DNA of 64,000 nt. Origin: Halichondria panicea (lineage: Eukaryota; Porifera; Demospongiae; Suberitida; Halichondriidae). The notes under the pieces were generated by a model. It had not been told where the DNA came from. It saw nothing but the letters and a program-made list of their open reading frames with translations, and ran no database searches. The stretch spans positions 7,891,122 to 7,955,121 of the forward strand of contig NC_087377.1 in NCBI RefSeq assembly GCF_963675165.1. The letters are read 5' to 3'. Of this stretch, positions 34,049 to 43,802 are shown piece after piece. The position numbers and the translations under genes are program-made. Every line of letters starts with the position of its first letter. Positions within the stretch are counted from its first letter, which is position 1.

Positions 34049-37000
34049 ATGAATACCGTGACCGTCAACCAAGAACAAAGCCCCAAGGCAGTCGGTCCTA
34101 CAGTGTATGTGCCTGTGAACGTATGTGGAGTGCCTGTAGAAGCCATGTTGGACACTGGTGCTCAGTCTACCATAATCTCTCGAGAGTTGCTACACGAAAT
34201 TGTACGTCACCTCCGAACCGAAGACCAGCCACTACCTGAACTAAAGACACCCTCTGCGAGACTCTATGGCAAGGATGGAGTGGAAGGCGGCAGAGAGATA
34301 GTGATCACTGCCCAGATTGATGTAGACATTGCCGTGGATGGTGAGTCAGTTTGTGTACCTGTATTTGTACAACCAGGAAGTTCCCAACCCTTATTGTTAG
34401 GCATGAATGCTATACCGGCCTTAAGCTTTTCGTTGTTGAGACCTAATGGACAATCCCTCATAGCAAGAAGTAACCCTAACCCGGAAATATCTATTGTGCG
34501 GTTAGTGAAAGGTGTTATAGTACCCAGCTTGAAAGGCAGTTTTGTGAGAGTCAAAATCGACAATGTACATGCCCTACCTGGAGGTTCTGTTTTGTTTGAA
34601 CCAAGTAATGGTCAGCTTGAGCCTAAGGGTTTGTATTCCCAAGAGTCCCTTATTACTATTGACGATGATGGTTGTATGCTAGTCCCAATGGTGAATGTGC
34701 ATGGTGCCTCGACTCAACTTTTGGAGGGCATGGAGATAGGGTGTGTACAACCTTTGGACGTTGTGCCTGTTTTGAAACCCGGAGATGTTTGTTGTACTAA
34801 TACTACATGTGCATCTGTAGACACCGTTGTTAAGACCTCCGAACGTATGAACCAAATTAAGACTGTCTTAGGTATTGATTCCATGATCCTTTCGGAAGGA
34901 CAGCAAATTCAGCTTACCCAATTGCTTTATGATTACTCTGATGTATTTGCCCTTAATGGTGCCGAGTTAGGTTGCACCAATGTAGTGCGCCATTGCATTG
35001 ATACCGGAGATAGCCACCCAGTAAAGCAACAACCCTATCGCACCCCATTTATCCACCGAGAAACGATCAGTCGAATGGTAGAAGAGATGGAGGAGCAAGG
35101 TGTAGTGCAACCCTCTATGAGCCCATGGGCCAGCCCCGTTGTAATAGTTCCCAAGAAGGACGGTAGCAAGAGGTTTTGTGTCGACTATCGCCGATTGAAT
35201 GCTGTCACTAGACGAGATGTATACCCTCTACCCCGGATTGATGATATTTTGGACGCAGCAGGAGGTGCCAAGTATTTCTCTTCGTTAGACCTCGCCTCAG
35301 GATATTGGCAAGTAGAGTTGGACCAAGAGGCACGCGAGAAGTCTGCATTCACGACTCATCGAGGATTGTTTGAATTCACAAGAATGCCATTTGGACTTTG
35401 TAATGCCCCAGCGACCTTTCAGCGACTAATGCAGGCCACACTGGCTAGACTGGAAGGAACGAGCTGTTTTGTCTATTTGGATGACATCCTTGTCGTGTCC
35501 GATACATTCGAGGATCACCTCAAGCATCTCTCGGAAGTGTTTATGAGGTTGAGAAGAGCTGGTTTACGTCTTAAACCAAAGAAATGTATCCTTCTTCGCA
35601 AAGAAGTCCCTTATCTAGGGCATGTACTGTCTGCTGCTGGAGTCCGACCAGATCCTGCCAAGATCGACACTGTTAAAAACTATCCAACCCCCACTGACGT
35701 GACGAAGATACGACAATTCTATGGCCTTGCTAGTTATTACAGAAGATTTATCTCTGGATTCGCACGCATAGCCCACCCTCTCCATCGCTTGACCAGAAAA
35801 GACGTCCCCTACGAGTGGAGTCCAGACTGTGAGACGGCCTTCGAACGCTTGAAGGAGTGCTTAGTGACAGCACCTATTCTCTCCTACCCAGAGTGTGGAG
35901 CAGGCAAGCAGTTTGTGTTGGAGACAGACGCCAGCGGACTTGGCCTTGGTGCTGTGTTGAGCCAAGAGAAAGAAGGACAGCTCCATCCCATCGCATATGC
36001 CTCCAGAACGTTAGACATCCACGAGTGCAACTACGGTATATCCGAATTGGAAACACTTGGTCTTGTCTGGGCTGTACGACACTTCCGCCCATATGTCCTT
36101 GGACATCATACTGTTGTGTACACTGACCATGCAGCATGTACTTCGTTGTTAAACAACCCCCGACCCACAGGGAAGTTGGCTCGCTGGGCACTCACCATTC
36201 AAGAGATGGATTTAGAGATAAAGCACCGGTCAGGAAAAAGCAATGCCAATGCTGATGCCCTTTCGCGGAACCCGATCATCAATGCTGTGGAGACGTTTGC
36301 TATGACCATTGGAGAGGATGAAGCCATCCCACGACCCGATGTTGAACAGATGACCAAACTCAAGGAAGCTCAACGGAGCGACCCAGAATTACTAGACTTG
36401 TGCCGATACCTTGAAGCTGATGTCCTGCCAACGGATGAAAAAAGAGCTAAACGAATTGTCCTCGAAAGTGATCGTTTTGAGTTGATACATGGTGTTCTAC
36501 ACTATGAACCCCCGACGTCCATAGGCCGCCTGTGTGTTGTAGTCCCGAGAAGTGATCGTGACAATCTTTTACAAGAAGGCCATGCCAGTTGTTTTGCCGG
36601 ACATTTCTCTGCCAAGAAGGTGTATGATCGCCTGCGAAGGCACTATTGGTGGAAGGGTATGCGAGCAGACGTGTACCACTTTTGTCGGAAATGTTTAGTC
36701 TGTGCCAGTCGGAAGGGTCCTGGTAGAGCTGTTCGACCACCCCTTGTACCTATTCCTATTGGAGCTCCATTCCACCGTGTTGGAGTTGACGTGCTGCAGT
36801 TGCCAGTTACTCACAAGGGCAATCGTTACGTTGTTTGTTTTGTGGACTATCTCACCAAGTGGGTTGAAGCATTCCCCATGGCTGACCAAAAGGCCGATAC
36901 TATAGCCAGAATTTTGGTTGAGCAAGTCGTTTGCAGACACGGCGTTCCCGAACAATTACTTTCAGACAGAGGAACCAACTTCCTTTCCGAGTTGATCAAA

Positions 37001-37645
37001 GGAGTGTGTGATGTACTTGGAATCAAAAAGATAAACACCTCAGGTTATCACCCGCAAACCGATGGTCTAGTTGAAAAATTCAATTCGACACTTGTTAGTA
37101 TGATCGCTAAATGCTGTGATACTAAGAAACGTGACTGGGACGATCATCTACCATACCTTCTGTATGCGTATCGAACAATGATGCAAGAGTCCACCCAGGA
37201 ATCACCATTCTATCTTTTGTATGGCCGAGATGCACGAATACCTACGGAGACGGGATTGAGTATGCCCACACCCGTGTATGAGCTGGATGCAGAAGATTAT
37301 CGGACTGAACTTGTTTTGAAACTTTCCAATGCGTGGAGTATTGCTAAAGAGAAGATTGAGAGAGCACAAGATCATCAGAAATTACAGTATGACAAGCACA
37401 CCCGGAGAAGTGAAATACAAGTAGGCGATCGTGTGATGGTATTCATGCCAAGCAAAGTGCAGGGTAAAAATAGGAAGCTCGCACGACCATACCACGGCCC
37501 CTACAGAGTGTTAAATGTAACGCCTACGAATGCAGAAGTAGCCTTGATCGACAGGCCACGTAACCCTTCCATATTTGTGTCTCTGACCCGAGTTCGCAGA
37601 TGTTATGATGACATGGATGACCACTCGTGGACAGGTAGCAACTAG
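34049..37645 (+). CDS. pol: Ty3/Gypsy Pol polyprotein (protease, RT, RNase H, integrase)
   Basis: An open 1198-codon frame. Aspartic protease LDTGAQSTIIS near residue 35, RT with FVYLDDILVV near residue 476, RNase H beginning FVLETDASGLGLGAVLSQ near residue 626. Integrase has a zinc-binding HHCC domain (GHFSAKK...CRKCLVCASRK) and a DDE core with SDRGTNFLS and DGLVEKFNSTL. It ends with a GPY/F-type module (YHGPYRVL). These make the cDNA and insert it. The ATG used is the first in the open frame. The frame is open further upstream to about 34010, consistent with gag-pol continuity before the inversion. A tail of the polyprotein is probably cut off at 37645 by the R1 insertion. Confidence 0.95.
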   Translation: MNTVTVNQEQSPKAVGPTVYVPVNVCGVPVEAMLDTGAQSTIISRELLHEIVRHLRTEDQPLPELKTPSARLYGKDGVEGGREIVITAQIDVDIAVDGESVCVPVFVQPGSSQPLLLGMNAIPALSFSLLRPNGQSLIARSNPNPEISIVRLVKGVIVPSLKGSFVRVKIDNVHALPGGSVLFEPSNGQLEPKGLYSQESLITIDDDGCMLVPMVNVHGASTQLLEGMEIGCVQPLDVVPVLKPGDVCCTNTTCASVDTVVKTSERMNQIKTVLGIDSMILSEGQQIQLTQLLYDYSDVFALNGAELGCTNVVRHCIDTGDSHPVKQQPYRTPFIHRETISRMVEEMEEQGVVQPSMSPWASPVVIVPKKDGSKRFCVDYRRLNAVTRRDVYPLPRIDDILDAAGGAKYFSSLDLASGYWQVELDQEAREKSAFTTHRGLFEFTRMPFGLCNAPATFQRLMQATLARLEGTSCFVYLDDILVVSDTFEDHLKHLSEVFMRLRRAGLRLKPKKCILLRKEVPYLGHVLSAAGVRPDPAKIDTVKNYPTPTDVTKIRQFYGLASYYRRFISGFARIAHPLHRLTRKDVPYEWSPDCETAFERLKECLVTAPILSYPECGAGKQFVLETDASGLGLGAVLSQEKEGQLHPIAYASRTLDIHECNYGISELETLGLVWAVRHFRPYVLGHHTVVYTDHAACTSLLNNPRPTGKLARWALTIQEMDLEIKHRSGKSNANADALSRNPIINAVETFAMTIGEDEAIPRPDVEQMTKLKEAQRSDPELLDLCRYLEADVLPTDEKRAKRIVLESDRFELIHGVLHYEPPTSIGRLCVVVPRSDRDNLLQEGHASCFAGHFSAKKVYDRLRRHYWWKGMRADVYHFCRKCLVCASRKGPGRAVRPPLVPIPIGAPFHRVGVDVLQLPVTHKGNRYVVCFVDYLTKWVEAFPMADQKADTIARILVEQVVCRHGVPEQLLSDRGTNFLSELIKGVCDVLGIKKINTSGYHPQTDGLVEKFNSTLVSMIAKCCDTKKRDWDDHLPYLLYAYRTMMQESTQESPFYLLYGRDARIPTETGLSMPTPVYELDAEDYRTELVLKLSNAWSIAKEKIERAQDHQKLQYDKHTRRSEIQVGDRVMVFMPSKVQGKNRKLARPYHGPYRVLNVTPTNAEVALIDRPRNPSIFVSLTRVRRCYDDMDDHSWTGSN

Positions 37646-38377
37646 AGCACTAAAGTGCAAACCCTCGGCTGGTGACATGATTATAAAGAAACCAGAAGAC
37701 TGATATAATGCAGCGCAGTGCATATAGTGATGTTGTTATCATCATCATGCATGACTTGCACAGCAACTCAGGAGCAATAAAACTAAACTAGACTGGAGGC
37801 GTGCTGAAACATTTGAGAACAAGTAGTACTATAGATAATATGCACTGTGGATTAGGATCACAGCAAAGAAGCCTGGAGTCTCAGAGAAATATGGCTCCAG
37901 GTCCTGCATGGATCCCAGTCAGCTAAAGCAAGCTTTCTACTTTAGTGACCCTGTTCCATTGTTTCTGGACCTGGTACAGGATCACTTCAGTTATAAGTAA
38001 CGCATGTGCAAGTTCTGTTCAAGCTACATTTTGCTCGCTTTTATTAGACAAAGAAGCTTTAACACCGAAAGCTTAGAAGTACTGACTTGTTATGTGGAGG
38101 CTACCCATGCTGTAAACGCAGTGCTAGAGCATCCAGGTAAGCAGACCCAGTCACAAGCTTGTTCAAGCTTCTTAGCTTTTGCTCGACAAAGAAGCTTTAA
38201 CATCACAATCTGTCACTATTTAAACCAAGATATTGTTGTGTGAAGGCTATCCATGCTGTAAACGCAGTGCTGTGGCATCCAGGTGAGTAGATATACTCGT
38301 GACAAACAGACAAACAAACAAACAAACAAACAAACCAACAGACTACTATACCCGTGGCCGCCCACGCGCCTCGGGTA
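37646..38377 (+). repeat. Dispersed repeat R1, copy C, the most complete
   Basis: It starts at AGAGCACTAAAGTGC, just after pol text, and ends at GCGCCTCGGGTAA, just before a frame that looks like the original pol C-terminus. It matches copies A, B, D and E. The left end has a GCACTAAAGTGC hairpin and the right end a (CAAA)n run plus one GTGGCCGCCCACGC unit. No inverted termini, no clear target duplication, no coding. Confidence 0.8.
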
Positions 38378-38595
38378 ATAAAAAGTCCCAGAAGAAGGCC
38401 CAACAAGAAGTACCCCCTGATCAAGAAGTGCCACTACCACCCCCAACAGTAGAGAATTTGGACGAGGATTTAAACGAGAATTTGGACGAGAACACCCCCT
38501 CGGAACCCCCTGAGCCGTCACCTTTGAAGGAGTCAATAAGCCAGAATACCCGAGCAAGGACCCGCGGTAGGAAGGAAAACCCGGAAGTTAAGTAA
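38378..38595 (+). pseudogene. Displaced C-terminal tail of Ty3/Gypsy Pol
   Basis: An open frame starting KKSQKKAQQEVPPDQE and ending RARTRGRKENPEVK is basic at both ends with an acidic Pro-rich middle, a usual low-complexity tail after Gypsy integrase. It is separated from pol by R1 copy C. The assignment rests on position and composition only. Confidence 0.45.
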
Positions 38596-38702
38596 CGTTT
38601 CTACATTTAACTGTTAGAATACCATTATTTATCTTATTCAGTTATTAGCTGTATGGTTGTGTTTTGAGAATCGAGGACGATCTTCAGAGTAGGAGCGGGA
38701 AT

Positions 38703-38876
38703 TGTAACAATTATTCATTGATTATAATATTATTCATTGTTTTTGTGACAGTTGGTCATGTGATGTGACAGAGTCTTGATATGATAAAATTAACAGTGAA
38801 AGTGAGCATGGAGCAAGCTGCTTTTATCTAGTTGCATCGCCTGCAATAAATAGTGTTAGTGGCCGTAGCCGTCACA
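38703..38876 (+). repeat. 3' LTR of the Ty3/Gypsy element
   Basis: 174 bp matching the 5' LTR. The purine run AGTAGGAGCGGGAA directly before it is the polypurine tract for plus-strand priming. Confidence 0.95.
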
Positions 38877-39224
38877 GATAGAAGAGTAAGAGGGATTGGT
38901 AACGGAAGCACATTGAATCTGCAGTAAAACCTCGAAAACTATTCGCGTTATGCCCTATAAACGAGGCTATTTTGCCGGGTAACTCGCTCAAAATAAGAAA
39001 GTTGTGTTTTCTCGAGACATAATCTTTTTCAGCAATATATAACACGCCCAGTCTGTGAGCCATGTGTTGTACTTGCTAATGACTGACCACACCCAGTAAA
39101 AAGGGACATTCCAGTAAAGTTTTAGGCGAACAGCTGTTATTTATAGTCTTGTATTGCTAAAACGTGTAAGCGTGCTGCTAAAATAGGTATAGACCTTTTA
39201 ATGAGTAGACTGAGCATATAAATT
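38877..39224. other. Non-coding stretch starting with an M1 end
   Basis: GATAGAAGAGTAAGAGGGAT is the rest of the M1 end in which the Gypsy element landed. The remainder shows no gene. Confidence 0.6.
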
Positions 39225-39757
39225 ATGCTAGGGAAGCACATCCAGGTGTTCACTAGCCTATTCCTATCAGAAAAGGTTATCTGGACCGGTGAATGTGATC
39301 AGTCTTTCATAGCTTTGAAGGAAACTCTGTTGAAGCATCCTGTCTTAGAGGTATTCGATCCCAACAAACAGTTTCTGTTACAAACTGATGCATCAGAACG
39401 AGGCCTTGGGGCGGTTTTGAGTCAGCGAGATTCGGAAGGACAAGAAAACCCAATCGCATTTGCAAGTCGGAAATTGCAGCCGAGGGAAAGGAATTACGCA
39501 ACAATAGAAAAGGAGTGCTTGGCGGTTGTGTGGGCTCTTAAGATCTTCTATACATACCTTTATGGTCGGAAAATTGAAGTACAGACGGACCACCAACCTC
39601 TCGCCTGGTTACACAAGATGCAGAACGCGAATGCCCGATTGACGCGTTGGGCGCTGGCTATTCAGCCCTATCAACTGGAAATCACCCATCGTCGAGGAGT
39701 TTCGAATGGCAATGCTGATGGACTGTCACGAGCTGGCCCCCTTTTAGGAGGGAGGGA
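39225..39757 (+). pseudogene. Second Ty3/Gypsy element: RNase H fragment
   Basis: The open frame to 39773 contains LLQTDASERGLGAVLSQRDS, IEKECLAVVWALK, VQTDHQPLAWLHK and SNGNADGLSR, the RNase H domain of a Gypsy element of another lineage than the one at 34 kb. RT in front is lost and the integrase behind it is missing. The frame runs straight into a purine tract (about 39747-39757) and an LTR, so an internal deletion joined RNase H to the 3' end. Confidence 0.85.
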
Positions 39758-40034
39758 TGTGGCGTACTCCTAGTAGCCACTAACCACAAACACTCAATCT
39801 GTGGTCAAGTTGAACTATGTGCTGACTAGAAATATCTTAGTTGTTCTAGAGTATTCTTACACTAAGCAATTCTGGACTATTCTATGTATTGTTCTGGTTT
39901 GTACTAGAACTGTTTTGTTTTGTATTTAAAACAGTTCAGTTTTGTGTGTAAGGTGTGTTATTCGTGCGTGTTCTTTATTGTTCAAGACAGCTATTAAAAG
40001 TCAATTCTCCTATAGTCAAGAGTACTACGTTACA
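39758..40034 (+). repeat. 3' LTR of the second Gypsy element
   Basis: 277 bp with TGTGGCGTACTC...GAGTACTACGTTACA ends, so TG...CA and short inverted ends. The next base continues a Calx-beta-gene exon in frame with its paralogue at 59238, which places the LTR border inside coding sequence. No upstream LTR was seen. Confidence 0.75.
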
Positions 40035-41491
40035 CCCTACTTGTATGTAGACATCACCTCCCCTCTGTTGTTGTTCAACAACTCACCTCAAATCAGTGGG
40101 AGAGATCTGACAGCTTTCTACAACCTGACAGGCTGTGCCAGGGTAACTTGTAAGGTCAGGAATCAAGAAGATTGTGAGTCCTTAAAATACTATACATGCA
40201 CCGATGTTTACCAATCATTAATTTTATTGCATGGAGTCAGTCACGGTATTATAAGGTTCTAATATTCTGCCAAGATTCTATAGTGATTTCCTAAATCTAT
40301 TATTATAGTATAATTATTCATGTGTGCATGTAAAAACACGCAGGTTCTCAACGTATCGGTAGTTTCGAGGGTGTGTGGGGTTTGGACAGAGTGCGATCAA
40401 TAGGAGGACACTGCGACAGTTTAAACTCGCAAGTCGTCACTGTTGCAGGCAAACAGTAGACTGGTCAAACTCCGTGTAGAGACTCGTGTTGCACAGTCAG
40501 CATATCAGATAAGATTCTAACTGGCTGCGGTTTTCGTGACGTCACTATACTGCTGTGCTACGTAGAGTTTTCTAGTGATACGTCACTATCAACGATATTG
40601 CGGTAACCGCATGCGGTTAGTTGCCACAAATATCGTGGCAAACCTTACACGAGTCTCTACACGGAGTTTGACCAGTCTACTGTTCGCCTGCAACAGTGAC
40701 GGCTTGCGAGTCTAGCGACAGTTTACTATTACTGTGGATGCATACTGTCCCAACCAGATAGTCCCAGTGTTTGAGGACAGGCCAATCAGAAGTGGTGAGT
40801 CATAATACAGTAACGCAGCAGGATACTTGCATGTATAAGTATTTTGCATTTTGTCTGTTCTGAGACTCTCCAACGTATATACAGATAATACTCAGTGCAG
40901 TCAGCACTTCACTGACCAACAGTACAAGTTTGACCCCGTCTCTGGAAATGTGACTGTGGAGTGGGAGGGAACTGGACCCGATGCAACTGTTCAAGTCACC
41001 CAGTTCATGTGCATATTACCCAATACGGGCATATTTTCCTGTAAGTCCAGAAAAAACTGGCTTTATATAGTGCTACGTATAAGCATATACAGTATGCATA
41101 GCAGGTAATTATTTTCGTATTGCATGCATGGTGAACATTTTTGAATTTTCGTATTGTAGAGCATCATCCAAAAATTGCTCTACATACCGCAATATCACTA
41201 TATAATTTATATGCTGAGCTGTACGAATGTTAAAAAAACTTAGTTGAGTACAAAAATGTTCACCAACGAACTCTACGGTATATATGCAGCCATTAAAATT
41301 AATGTGTAGTCATAAAATAACCGTATTGCTTGTGATCTCAATCACGTTATTTCATATTTTTACCCAATACAGGTATTAGTCCCCTTGTCATCACCAGTCT
41401 GTCCCCTGGAAGCCACACCCTCTTCGTCACACCAGTGGGAATCAGTGGGTGTACAAGGATGAGCCCTACGAGCTTACTTATAACCATCTGA
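40035..41491 (+). pseudogene. Broken paralogue of the Calx-beta gene C-terminal block
   Basis: Exon equivalents 40035-40173, 40344-40421 plus 40724-40794, 40885-41040 and 41373-41491 correspond to 59238-59375, 59754-59900, 60039-60194 and 60719-60837, with the same splice sites and similar introns. Lesions: the first exon is cut by an LTR, the second has a 2-bp insertion (GTGTGGGG for GTGTGG) and is split by a 293-bp MITE, and everything upstream is replaced by retroelement. The last two exons are open and end at the same TGA position. Confidence 0.85.
40422..40714. mobile_element. Mutator-like MITE with 9-bp target duplication, inside an exon
   Basis: Ends TAAACTCGCAAGTCGTCACT and complement match over about 65 bp. 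GCGACAGTT flanks both sides (40413-40421, 40715-40723). A 9-bp duplication fits Mutator-like elements. A piece of the same end is at about 51676-51730. Confidence 0.85.
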
Positions 41492-41697
41492 ACAAACTCA
41501 TAAAATAATAATTATGCAGACATACATTTGTGCTCCTCCTATTCATAACGCCTCTCAGATTAAGCATCATTATCATAGCTGTCAATAATAACATGTTCAT
41601 CAAACAGAAAACAGAACATTGTAGCTGTCAAGTTTACTCATGTAGACTATATATTTTGTCATTGTGGTGTAGCAACACACTAAAATATATTTGTTTA

Positions 41698-42155
41698 GTT
41701 AATGATCTTTACCCACCTGTAACCGATCTCCGAACAATGGTCTGATGTTGTGTTTGTAGATCCTCGAGTGTGACACAGTACGTACTGACATTGATCAGCT
41801 TGTCTCCAATCCCTGGATTAACAGGTCAATTAATCTACTTGCCGTAATGTAATTTCCGACCCTCTGTGGCACCATACATGCATTCCCCCTATTGACGGCT
41901 ATTATCACTTGCAATCATGCACCCGCATGTCCCCTCCCCGGCAGTGTTGGACTACATTGATCTCTCCACCACCTTCACATTCTCTTCTGGCACCTTGAGT
42001 GCATGTATGCAGTTATCGGCCATTGATGACAGTACGTACGTCAGTCTCCGTACGAGTCCACAGAAAGGTTGAGTGTAGAGCTGGAGTCCACTGACCCCTA
42101 AGTCACTGTATATCCACTCCCTCCGTACTCGTCACTCTAATGGACAATAATGATG
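41698..42155 (+). pseudogene. Decayed Calx-beta exon and flanking unit
   Basis: 41945-42155 matches the Calx-beta exon at 57302-57496 but has small insertions and a stop (CTCTAATGG for CACTATAGTGG). The block in front starts GTTAATGATCTTTACCCA and includes TTGATCAGCTTGTCTCCAAT, both shared with 61192-61350 and 62666-62815. Confidence 0.8.
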
Positions 42156-43802
42156 GTCAGTGATATAAATACGTAATAGTCTAGAGCTTTATGTATTTAC
42201 GATTATTTTGGGGTGTTTGAATGACATGCATAATTATACATATCATGCGACCACTTGGTGCATGCCACTTGGTGCTGAGTTTATCAGCGTTTACTTTATC
42301 AAAAAACTGTGAATTCGAAGCAATCGTGTTAATTGTGAAAGTTGAAACTCATGTAGGTGCATGTTTGTCAACCACAGTATTATACTTATTTATTATTATG
42401 TAGTCATTATTTTGTATTGTAGCACTACCTGAGGTACCATTACAGAAAGTGAAAATAATTATATAATCCTCTAGTGCTGAGTTTTGCAAAAGAGAAAATA
42501 CTCCTCTATGCCTACCTATATAGTGGCTAGTGCTTACAGACTGCTATAGTGCATAAGTGCATTAATTTTTGCAATTGCTTTTAGCATTTATTAATTTTAT
42601 CAAAACAATGTGTATACTCGGAACAAATCATGTTTATTGTGAAAGTTTACTCAAGGTGTTTGTCAACCATGCATGCATGCAGCTTTACTGACAACAATAA
42701 TATTATCATTACAATACACTATTATGTAAACGTAATAATTATTATAGGCGACTGTTGCACTTACTCTGAATTAATGCATGAGGTATAGCTATACAATGTC
42801 ATCTTATAATAGTCTAAGAGAACATTGATTCATTCTGGTAATTAAATCATTAATTTTGAGGGCACAATAAGTATAAAAATTGACCTGTGTTTATAAAGTA
42901 GCAGCTATATAGTATCAACAGTACACAAAACTGAAGAGGGTAGCTATAATTCAATATGCATGGTTACTCTACAACTTGACATCTTCATAATCATTATAAT
43001 CGACAATGATTGACATTATTAATGAGCCATGTGATCTTGAGGAGCCAATTTACTGACGCTCAATCTCAGACTGTTATAGGTATAATTATGTGCAATTAGT
43101 TTGAATGTTTTGTTTGTGCATTTTACGTACGGACTTTGATATCTGATTGTGACAGAGTTCAGCGGTTACGTACTCTAATTATAATTATATAAATCAGTAA
43201 AGTCATTACAAGTATAGTTATGATTATACGTACGACATGAGTCCAGCTAGTGATTCCAGTCGCTTCCTTGTGCCAAAAGCATTAACTTTACCTATATAAT
43301 AATATTATATCCAGCAGTTACAATTATATCCAAATCCCAATTATAATTATAGCTCTATTATTTACGAGCAGCGTAACCATGGATAAAGTAGTATAATGCA
43401 GAATATGGAATGGTATATGCGTGCAGTATAATAATTTATTACACACCTTTTGTTTAAGAGTTATACACATGCATGTAAACATGCATGCTCCAAGAAACGG
43501 CTGTGAAGGGTCAGTTTCTATAATAATGGATTGCGTTTATAATTATAATGGTTGTGAACTCATTTTGAGACAGCATTTTATGATAATTATCATTAATCAC
43601 TGCATGAGCACTTATTATTAGTTATTATAATATCTCCATTTTACTCTTAAAACCATGCACGAGCGAGGTCTTTAAAGTTACTGTAACAATCTACCTACAC
43701 CTAAGCTATAGAAGTCATAATTATGTACAACAGTTCAGTGAGTTAGTGCAGTATTAAACTATATGAATCCGTAATCTGTTTCAGTGCGAAGTTTGCAACA
43801 AA
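42156..43802. other. AT-rich intergenic stretch, 3' flank of the minus-strand receptor gene
   Basis: No gene was recognised. On the minus strand an AATAAA at 43440-43435 lies about 363 bases after the receptor stop and may be its poly(A) signal. TGATTATCAGCGTTTACTTTATCAAA-like text near 42280 and 42590 occurs twice, hinting at a diverged duplication. Confidence 0.45.

Larger units (their letters stand above)
32412..38876 (+). mobile_element. Ty3/Gypsy LTR retrotransposon
   Basis: Two 174-bp LTRs (TGTAACAATT...CCGTCACA) look identical over the parts compared, and GATA flanks both sides as a 4-bp target duplication. The order LTR, gag, protease-RT-RNase H-integrase, LTR is that of Ty3/Gypsy. 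The insertion site is the end of an M1 MITE: CCATAGATA before and GATAGAAGAG...GGGATTGGTAACGG after. pol is open, while gag has a stop, frameshifts and an inverted segment. The repeat R1 copy C lies between pol and the 3' LTR. The similar LTRs suggest a young insertion, but gag damage makes it defective. Confidence 0.95.

Noticed and set aside
35857-36955. Several frames on both strands within pol
   Set aside because: They are shadows of the well-supported pol frame.
37646-38377. R1 as a canonical Helitron
   Set aside because: There is a hairpin near one end, but no TC start, no CTRR end and no clear A/T target site were found.
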